DNA of 6,120 nt, taken from the NCBI GenBank assembly GCA_011322755.1, contig DRLZ01000028.1, forward strand, positions 1-6,120, read 5' to 3'. This DNA is from Crenotrichaceae bacterium. Its GTDB lineage: Bacteria > Pseudomonadota > Gammaproteobacteria > Methylococcales > DRLZ01. Positions 1 to 5,553 of the stretch are shown piece by piece. The first letter of the stretch is position 1. Each line of letters starts with the position of its first letter. A program made the position numbers and the translations under genes. Below the pieces are notes generated by a model. It searched no databases and was not told the origin of the DNA. It saw only the letters and a list, made by a program, of their open reading frames with translations.

Positions 1-616
1 CGCCCTGACGGATGGTTCTGTTTTGTAATGTTTTCTGGTACAAATCATTACGCAACTGTCCGTCCAGTTCTGAGTAGCGATTTGTACTGCCTCCAATTGC
101 ACCAATACTGGCACCAACTGCAGCGCCTTTACCCATTATTTTGGCGACATTTCCACCGGATAGAACACCGATTGCAAAACCGGCTACAGCACCGGCAGCA
201 CCTGCTAACACAGATGAAGTTATTGCACCCTTAAATGTTTCGCCGATCTCAACTGTATTTTTCACGCGGTTGTATGCCTGTTCTGCACTTAGCAGTGGCC
301 ATGCCTGTCCTTGTGTATCAACAAGAAACGTTTGATCTGGATTGACTTTTACTTTTTCAGTACTTTGGTTGTCAATGACAAAACGAACCGGTATCAGACC
401 TGCTTTACGAGCATCAAAACCTAACGCAGTCCCTGCTGCATCATCATCAATATATGCATTCGCGCTAATCAAGACTCCATCGATTTCGACATGGTTTAAT
501 TGCAATGAGGGTAAGGGGACTGGGGCAACCCGGTCTTTATAAGTACTGCAGGCAGATAGTGTCAAAATGACCAATACTGTGGTGAGAGTAACAATCCAAC
601 GTCTATACCCTTTCAT
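1..616 (-). CDS. Glycine-zipper outer-membrane lipoprotein, 3' end cut by window
   Basis: The frame opens with ATG at 616 and stays open for 205 codons to the window edge, so the C-terminus is missing. A strong GGAGG ribosome site lies 8 bases upstream. The N-terminus is a lipoprotein signal peptide: basic start (K2, R5, R6), hydrophobic stretch about 8-20, then lipobox LSAC with Cys23 as the lipidated residue. Ser at +2 predicts sorting to the outer membrane under the Lol rule. Residues 26-125 form a soluble, probably beta-rich region without recognisable catalytic motifs. Residues 137-176 are rich in Gly and Ala with glycines every three or four positions (139, 142, 146, 150, 154, then 164, 168, 172, 175), the glycine-zipper pattern of membrane-inserting helical hairpins. 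The region after it (180-205) is polar. I do not recognise a named family and assign no function beyond a surface or envelope lipoprotein. Confidence 0.88.
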   Translation of the reverse strand, partial: MKGYRRWIVTLTTVLVILTLSACSTYKDRVAPVPLPSLQLNHVEIDGVLISANAYIDDDAAGTALGFDARKAGLIPVRFVIDNQSTEKVKVNPDQTFLVDTQGQAWPLLSAEQAYNRVKNTVEIGETFKGAITSSVLAGAAGAVAGFAIGVLSGGNVAKIMGKGAAVGASIGAIGGSTNRYSELDGQLRNDLYQKTLQNRTIRQG

Positions 617-624
617 GGTTGTAT

Positions 625-629
625 CCTCC
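625..629 (-). promoter_or_regulatory. Strong ribosome binding site of the lipoprotein gene
   Basis: On the minus strand the sequence reads GGAGG, 8 bases before the ATG at 616. This is near-ideal Shine-Dalgarno pairing and spacing. It fixes the start of a reading frame that has no stop codon inside the window and could easily be missed. Confidence 0.85.
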
Positions 630-680
630 AGGTAAAATATAAATGCTCAAGCTTACTTCCGTTTGTTAGATAACGACGAC

Positions 681-713
681 TGAATAGTGATATTCCAATG
701 ATATCACTATTCA
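681..713. repeat. Perfect 13-bp inverted repeat (hairpin) between lpdA and the lipoprotein gene
   Basis: TGAATAGTGATAT at 681-693 is followed by a 7-base loop and then its exact reverse complement at 701-713. It begins 30 bases after the lpdA stop codon. A transcript of either strand could form a 13-bp stem. There is no T-run after the stem on either strand, so it is not a textbook intrinsic terminator. It could be a 3'-end stabilising or processing hairpin, a weak terminator, or a protein-binding palindrome. The repeat is seen directly; the role is inference. Confidence 0.8.
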
Positions 714-743
714 AAGATAGCTTTGGTGATGATGCTAGTTGTA

Positions 744-2165
744 TTATTTTTTTGGCTGGTAAAGATCGGTAATTGTTCCTGTCGCCATTTCAGATGCAAA
801 TGCGATTGTTTCTGATAGGGTAGGGTGTGGATGGATGGATAAGCTGATATCTTCTGCATCGGCACCCATTTCAAGTGCTAATATGGTTTCAGCAATCAGC
901 TCGCCTGCATTGGGACCAACAATCCCTGCTCCAATAATGCGTCCTGATTCTGCATCAAAGAGAAGCTTGGTAAGTCCTTCCTTGCGTCCGATACCAATTG
1001 CGCGACCACTGGCTGCCCAGGGGAATACCCCGAGCTCATAGTCAATATTTTGTGTTTTTGCTTGATTTTCTGTTATTCCCATCCAGGCTATTTCCGGATC
1101 AGTATAGGCCACAGAAGGAATTGTTTTTGCCTCAAAAGCCACTGGAAGACCTGCGATGACTTCTGCAGCAACTTTCGCTTCGTGGGTTGCTTTGTGGGCC
1201 AGCATCGGGTTTCCGGTAATATCGCCAATCGCATAAATGTGAGAGATATTGGTGCGCTGGTTATCATCGACAGAAATAAAACCACGCTCATCGACAGCAA
1301 TACCTGCTTTTTCTGCAGCGACACGGTCACCATTTGGTTTTCGACCAACTGCAACCAGTACCTTGTCGAAATTGTCGGTATTTGGTGCCTTTGTTCCTTC
1401 AAATGAAACATTGACAGTATTGGGTGTGCTGTTGACAGCTGTGACTTTGGTTTCAAGATAAATGTTTTTGTATTGGCGTTTGAGCATCAGGTGTAGCGGA
1501 CGCACCAGATCGCTGTCACAGCCGGGGATCAGTTGATCCATGTACTCAACAATAGTAATTTCGGAACCGAAAGCATGGTAAACAGTAGCCATTTCAAGGC
1601 CGATGATTCCGCCCCCGATAATCAATAATTTTTTGGGAATGTTTTTAAGCTCAAGCGCATCTGTTGAATCCATAACTCTTGGGCTGCTCATATCAATTCC
1701 AGGGAGACTGGATGGACGTGATCCGGCAGCAATAATCACATGATCAAAACGAATTGTTTGTACAGACTCTGAACCATCGATATCAACTGTATGCTCAGAT
1801 GTAAACCCTGCTGTACCAGTAACAACAGTCACATTACGCACTTTCGACAGTTGTGCAAGGCCTTTTGTTAGTGTTTGGATGGTTTTGTTCTTGTATTGAC
1901 GGATCGCGTCAAAGTCCAGTTTAGGGGGGGTAAAATGAACACCAGCTTTTGCTATTTCACTGGATTCATGAATGATTTGTGCTGTGTGTAATAATGCTTT
2001 GGATGGAATACAACCCACATTCAGGCATACGCCGCCCAAAACAGGGAAACGTTCGACCAGAACAACTTGTTTGCCAAGGTCGGCTGCCCGAAAAGCAGCG
2101 GTGTAACCACCAGGGCCCCCGCCAATAACAAGTACCTCAGCGTCTAACTCTAATTGTTTGGTCAT
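744..2165 (-). CDS. lpdA: Dihydrolipoamide dehydrogenase (E3)
   Basis: This cytoplasmic FAD flavoprotein reoxidises the dihydrolipoyl groups of pyruvate, 2-oxoglutarate and related dehydrogenase complexes (and the glycine cleavage system) and passes electrons to NAD+. The 473-residue length matches E. coli Lpd (474), with no N-terminal lipoyl domain. Visible motifs in order: FAD-binding GGGPGG at 15-20 closing on Glu38; the redox disulfide in GGVCLNVGCIPSK (Cys47, Cys52); NAD-binding GGGIIGLE at 184-191 closing on Glu207, the acidic residue expected for NAD rather than NADP; the second FAD motif with Gly314-Asp315; and the C-terminal dimer-interface signature HPHPTLSE at 445-452, giving His447 and Glu452 as the catalytic base pair. 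All key residues are present, so it should be active. It stands apart from any E1/E2 gene in the window, so it may serve several complexes or lie away from them. Confidence 0.97.
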   Translation of the reverse strand: MTKQLELDAEVLVIGGGPGGYTAAFRAADLGKQVVLVERFPVLGGVCLNVGCIPSKALLHTAQIIHESSEIAKAGVHFTPPKLDFDAIRQYKNKTIQTLTKGLAQLSKVRNVTVVTGTAGFTSEHTVDIDGSESVQTIRFDHVIIAAGSRPSSLPGIDMSSPRVMDSTDALELKNIPKKLLIIGGGIIGLEMATVYHAFGSEITIVEYMDQLIPGCDSDLVRPLHLMLKRQYKNIYLETKVTAVNSTPNTVNVSFEGTKAPNTDNFDKVLVAVGRKPNGDRVAAEKAGIAVDERGFISVDDNQRTNISHIYAIGDITGNPMLAHKATHEAKVAAEVIAGLPVAFEAKTIPSVAYTDPEIAWMGITENQAKTQNIDYELGVFPWAASGRAIGIGRKEGLTKLLFDAESGRIIGAGIVGPNAGELIAETILALEMGADAEDISLSIHPHPTLSETIAFASEMATGTITDLYQPKK

Positions 2166-2177
2166 GATGAAAAGAAT

Positions 2178-2182
2178 CTCCT
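2178..2182 (-). promoter_or_regulatory. Ribosome binding site of lpdA
   Basis: The minus strand reads AGGAG here, 12 bases before the ATG at 2165. The spacing is a little longer than optimal, but it is the only purine-rich core near the start and supports this ATG, which also matches the usual N-terminus of the family. Confidence 0.65.
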
Positions 2183-2257
2183 GATATTAATGAGTATGAA
2201 TTTGTTCGGTTATTTTACATGGTGTGTTAGCCAACAAGGTATAGGAAATATCAACTA

Positions 2258-2270
2258 AGACAGAATGTCT
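2258..2270. promoter_or_regulatory. Small palindrome upstream of lpdA, possible operator
   Basis: AGACA and TGTCT are separated by three bases, a perfect dyad 92 bases upstream of the lpdA start codon. The position fits a transcription factor site for lpdA, but the half-sites are only five bases and do not resemble the E. coli PdhR site. A dyad this small can occur by chance. Confidence 0.25.
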
Positions 2271-2326
2271 GAGGTTACTGCTGACTGGCTCTAACTAAGG
2301 GTGGATAAATACCCAGTGCGCACACA

Positions 2327-2367
2327 ACACTATCAACTTAAGCCTCTCCAATTTAAGTGAATAGTGT
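2327..2367. repeat. Inverted repeat upstream of lpdA (7 bp + 6 bp stem, 11-base loop)
   Basis: The 15-base arms at 2327-2341 and 2353-2367 are complementary except for two adjacent central positions, giving 7 bp, a 2x2 internal loop and 6 bp. There is no T-run after it in the minus direction. It lies 160 bases past the stop of the large membrane protein and 161 bases before lpdA. It may be a 3'-end structure of the upstream operon. The right arm shares the nine bases TGAATAGTG with the hairpin at 681-713. Confidence 0.6.
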
Positions 2368-2526
2368 ACAAACAAGTACAGTTTACGGCAGTTTGGGCGT
2401 ACATTTGAATGATCATGCGCGAATTTCACCCGCCTGCTTACGGATTTCAGCACATCTGATTGATATGTATCAAGATGTTTAAACAGCATTTGGCGTTCAT
2501 TCCCACAGGGAGAAGGAAGAAAAAAT

Positions 2527-5085
2527 TCAATGTAAATTCAGGATCTGGAAAATACAGAGCAAAGACAAATATTTCCTGAACTTTACTTTAGCTTTATATC
2601 CAATAATGATCCATGAAATCAATGTCAGCAAATATCCTATCGCTGTTGATATAAAACCCCATTTACTGTATTTCAGCGTAGCTGATGGCTGATTAGGTAT
2701 AAAAAACATGCGTTCTCCTGAACCGCGCAGAACCTTTCCATTCTGGCTTTGCCAGTAAGGAAAATAACTGTAATTGATACGGTATATTTGTTCCGGTTTC
2801 AGATTATTGAGGTATATTGTTTGTTTGTCATCACTCCAGATCAATTCAGGGTTCTCATTGCTGCTTAAGCCAGCATCAGCGAATTCCCCGAATTGTTTAA
2901 AAACCTTGAGTAATCCAGCCTCTTTATCCAGATAATCTTCCACATCATGATAGGCGTCAATTTCGACATTGTGAGGGTAATGTGGTTTATAGTGATCGAG
3001 CAAATAATGTTTGGAAAAATTAATTTCAATCACATATTGATTGTCTGTTTTCCATTTTTCACTCAATTGTAGTTTGTCCTCATCATGATTAATCAGCAAG
3101 CCATCCAGACCTGCAGGGATAGCATTTCTATTCTCAAGCCTGATTAATTCGAAGTTTTTGCTTAATTGCCTGCGTGAGTAGAAGTAAAATTCAATCAAAT
3201 GGAATGGTAGATTGCCTTTGAGGTCCAGGAAGCCGATCACTTGTTTGTTGACAGGTGTGATTTTGTCTGTGGGTGGTTGTTGAATTTGAATAATGTAGTA
3301 GTTGCCGATTTTAACCGGTTCTAAGACTGCAAATCGCTTGATTCTCCGGTAGAATCGGCTTCGGCCAGCGACCAGATGAGTGATCCCGAACGATTTCAAT
3401 AACTCGATATTTGCACGGTCATCAAGTTGTGCATTTTTTTTAAAAAGGAGTGCTGAATTATATGTTTTTGCACCGAGCATCTGCACACTAGCGACAATCA
3501 TTCGATAAGAAATTGTCTCCTGAAGATGGGAACTCACAACACTTTCGAAACCGCTGAATTCATAAAGCTGTGATGAAAGATAATGCCTGGCCAATGGCGT
3601 GAATCGTTTATGACTCTTAAGAAATTCAACATAGACCCGCCCTTTTTCAGGTATATCTTTAAAATAATCCAGCACTTGGTTTTGTACGGCAAGGTGGGTA
3701 TTCGTGCTGTTTGCCTGAATAAGTTTTCGCTTTTCGTGAGGCAAAGCAATCGTTGCCGCAAAGCAGATGATAGCGATTGCAGTAATGATTGCTGTTGTTA
3801 GGTTATCTTCCTTGCGTAGATAAACCAGCGGAATCACGCAAGCGATTAATACAGCGAGAATAAAGCAATATCCAAGGAAGCGGTAATAATGCAGCCCGAT
3901 CGGGAAACTGGTCGCCACAAACCCACTTGAAAACAGAGTAAGCGCGAGTAAGATAAAGATAAACAACATCCACAACAGCCCGGTTTTAGATATTTTTTGA
4001 TGGTAAAACAGGGTGATAAAGAGCAGAGCATTGATCAGATTAATTGGGTTGATGAGTTTGAATTCGCCGCTAAACCAGGTGTGAATTGAGCGCAGCAGTC
4101 CGTAGAGTGGGTATCGGAAAAACAGCTCAAGAAAATCGCCTTTCGGTCTTACTATGCTGTAGGTTGTGAAGTCACCCATCAAACTGATAAATGGTACAAA
4201 CCAGAAGGCGACCAAACCGATTCCGGTAAGATGGATGGTAAACAATTTCCATCGATATTGACTAAACCAGAACCAGCACAACAAGACAATAAATGAACTG
4301 AATACAAAGGTTAGCGTGTGGCTGATTAACAATAAACCATAACTCATAGATAACAGGATTGAATAACGAGTCAATCCGGTTCGCAGGTAACGCAGCAAAA
4401 TCCCAAGGTGTAAAAGAAAAAAATGCCAGCCAAAAAGCTGCGAGAAAAGACCGATTGTCATTGGAGCTGCTGCACCAATTCCATACCATTGCTGATCGTG
4501 GTTAAGAAACCAGAAACACCAGACTGAACTCATGAGTGCCAGAGTCCAGCGATAATGTAGAGGCAAGTCGTTGTCGTAACCAATTAAATCTTGTGCAAGC
4601 GGTAACCCGGCAAAATAAAAGGAAAATGGTAATAGTGCTGCACCGAATACGAGTAATACATGCGTACTTAGAATGACTGGATCCGATGCAAAAAAAGAGA
4701 ATAGATAAGCGCCACACGCAGCAACCAGTGATGGAAAAAATCCATAGAATTGAAATGCTGGCCAACCTGTAAATGTTGTCGGGTCATAAAATGAGAGATG
4801 TCCCGCCAGCAGCTGCTCCTTAAGCTGCTTTGTGAGTGATATTTGGGATGGCAGATCAACCGATGCAACGGCTTCAGAAGTAAAATAAACTCTGAACCAC
4901 CAGATAATGAATCCTGCAATAATCGCAAGGATACAATACGGTGCAGTTTGATTTGTTATCCAGCGTCTTTTATACATGGGTAGTTCTTCTTGTTCTTTTG
5001 TTTCAATCGGTTTATTGCCAGCGTTGCTACTATTCAGGTCATTGTTGTTAACTGGCGAAAAATGACGAGATTGAGTGTCTGTCAT
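2527..5085 (-). CDS. Large polytopic membrane protein, YfhO / PTPS-related, probable GT-C-type glycosyltransferase
   Basis: The 852-residue protein is inner-membrane. After a polar, Asn/Glu-rich cytoplasmic tail (1-47) comes a first membrane helix (about 50-68), then an external loop with Asp77 and Asp101 and a Gly-Trp-Pro / FQFYG stretch (107-115). This resembles the first loop of YfhO and PTPS-related proteins, where GT-C enzymes carry a catalytic acid. About ten further hydrophobic helices fill 115-447. Residues 450-805 are soluble and probably periplasmic. They include a segment like the family's 'LgVkYvi' strand (LLKSFGITHLVAG, 562-574) and a late YFPYW...NG stretch (774-783) recalling the family's 'yyPGW..dG'. 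One helix (808-830) ends it. It follows the GtrA gene by 10 bases. I chose ATG 5085 because an upstream TTG would run inside gtrA. There is no clear Shine-Dalgarno site; ATG 4977 (816 residues, purine-rich upstream) is an alternative. The function is inferred from architecture and neighbours; sugar and acceptor are unknown. Confidence 0.8.
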   Translation of the reverse strand: MTDTQSRHFSPVNNNDLNSSNAGNKPIETKEQEELPMYKRRWITNQTAPYCILAIIAGFIIWWFRVYFTSEAVASVDLPSQISLTKQLKEQLLAGHLSFYDPTTFTGWPAFQFYGFFPSLVAACGAYLFSFFASDPVILSTHVLLVFGAALLPFSFYFAGLPLAQDLIGYDNDLPLHYRWTLALMSSVWCFWFLNHDQQWYGIGAAAPMTIGLFSQLFGWHFFLLHLGILLRYLRTGLTRYSILLSMSYGLLLISHTLTFVFSSFIVLLCWFWFSQYRWKLFTIHLTGIGLVAFWFVPFISLMGDFTTYSIVRPKGDFLELFFRYPLYGLLRSIHTWFSGEFKLINPINLINALLFITLFYHQKISKTGLLWMLFIFILLALTLFSSGFVATSFPIGLHYYRFLGYCFILAVLIACVIPLVYLRKEDNLTTAIITAIAIICFAATIALPHEKRKLIQANSTNTHLAVQNQVLDYFKDIPEKGRVYVEFLKSHKRFTPLARHYLSSQLYEFSGFESVVSSHLQETISYRMIVASVQMLGAKTYNSALLFKKNAQLDDRANIELLKSFGITHLVAGRSRFYRRIKRFAVLEPVKIGNYYIIQIQQPPTDKITPVNKQVIGFLDLKGNLPFHLIEFYFYSRRQLSKNFELIRLENRNAIPAGLDGLLINHDEDKLQLSEKWKTDNQYVIEINFSKHYLLDHYKPHYPHNVEIDAYHDVEDYLDKEAGLLKVFKQFGEFADAGLSSNENPELIWSDDKQTIYLNNLKPEQIYRINYSYFPYWQSQNGKVLRGSGERMFFIPNQPSATLKYSKWGFISTAIGYLLTLISWIIIGYKAKVKFRKYLSLLCIFQILNLH

Positions 5086-5095
5086 GCGTGCTTTG

Positions 5096-5521
5096 CTATC
5101 GAAAAACAAATTTGGCATTAACCCAGTAGGATACGATTGAAACAAGTAATGAGGCTGTGATAAAGGCAATGGTTGCAGCGTATTCGTTATCGATTGGGTG
5201 ACTCAACAATGTATAGCGAAGTAGAAATGACAGTAGCGCTACCAAAATGCAGCCACCAAGAGCGACCAGTGTGAAAGGTATAAAATGGTCTCTCGCTCGT
5301 TTTTTACCGTGGTTGCGGAAGGTGAACAAACGCTGCAGAGTAAAGCTTGCGATAATACCGAATCCATAAGCGCCACAAATGCTAATCAAGTAGTCCATTC
5401 GTCCGTCTGATTTCAGTAAGATGCTGATTAATTCACGAACCAGTACTGTGGCAATTCCTACCATTGAACCAATGATAAAAAACTGCGGGTAATGGTTGTA
5501 GGAGACGCGTTTGTCAGACAT
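5096..5521 (-). CDS. GtrA-family membrane protein, putative lipid-linked sugar flippase component
   Basis: This 141-residue protein is almost entirely four membrane helices, at about 14-36, 44-66, 80-106 and 118-138. That is the size and layout of the GtrA/GtcA family. Two family signatures are visible: SFTLQRLFTFR (59-69) at the end of helix 2, and SYWVNAKFVF (131-140) at the C-terminus. A basic loop (about 69-77) between helices 2 and 3 should be cytoplasmic. Members are proposed to help carry undecaprenyl-phosphate-linked sugars made by a partner GT2 enzyme across the inner membrane. Here the GT2 gene ends 32 bases upstream and a large transferase-like gene starts 10 bases downstream, which supports that role. 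No good ribosome site precedes the ATG. An in-frame stop lies eight codons upstream, so translation cannot start much earlier; coupling to the upstream gene is possible. Confidence 0.9.
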   Translation of the reverse strand: MSDKRVSYNHYPQFFIIGSMVGIATVLVRELISILLKSDGRMDYLISICGAYGFGIIASFTLQRLFTFRNHGKKRARDHFIPFTLVALGGCILVALLSFLLRYTLLSHPIDNEYAATIAFITASLLVSIVSYWVNAKFVFR

Positions 5522-5553
5522 TTGATAACAAATGATTATGGACTAATGTGTGT

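Larger units (their letters stand above)
2166..2526. other. 361-base intergenic region without a convincing gene
   Basis: This gap separates the end of the glycosylation operon from lpdA. It should contain the operon's 3' end and the lpdA promoter, but I see no hairpin followed by a T-run and no convincing paired -35/-10 boxes. What it does hold is a 15-base inverted repeat at 2327-2367, small palindromes at 2258-2270, 2316-2323, 2365-2380, 2461-2472 and 2477-2484, and the short word GTACA three times (2366, 2376, 2399). A 64-codon minus-strand open frame at 2295-2489 has no clear support as a gene. Confidence 0.6.

Noticed and set aside
28..542. Three overlapping plus-strand open frames
   Set aside because: They are antisense to the lipoprotein gene, whose frame has a lipobox, a strong ribosome site and a coherent 205-residue protein. 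The plus-strand products show no motif.
636..641. TATATT on the minus strand as a -10 box for the lipoprotein gene
   Set aside because: It is so close to the start that transcription would begin at or inside the ribosome site, and there is no -35 match at proper spacing.
835..1461. Plus-strand and alternate minus-strand open frames inside lpdA
   Set aside because: They overlap a gene with all family motifs intact; their products have no coherent features.
2295..2489. 64-codon minus-strand open frame in the intergenic gap
   Set aside because: The purine-rich GGGA upstream is poorly spaced, the product has no recognisable motif or membrane pattern, and an open frame of this size is expected by chance. 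I cannot exclude a small protein.
2500..2530. T-run after the stop of the large membrane gene as an intrinsic terminator
   Set aside because: The minus strand has six Ts just after the stop codon, but no stable stem precedes them.
3534..4928. Several short open frames in other frames within the large membrane gene
   Set aside because: They are shadows of the 852-codon frame; Cys/Phe/Leu-rich compositions reflect out-of-frame reading of membrane helices.
5086..5169. N-terminal extension of the large membrane protein to a TTG at 5169
   Set aside because: The extra 28 codons lie inside the gtrA coding sequence in another frame, start with a rare codon without a ribosome site, and look like a by-product of gtrA coding constraints.
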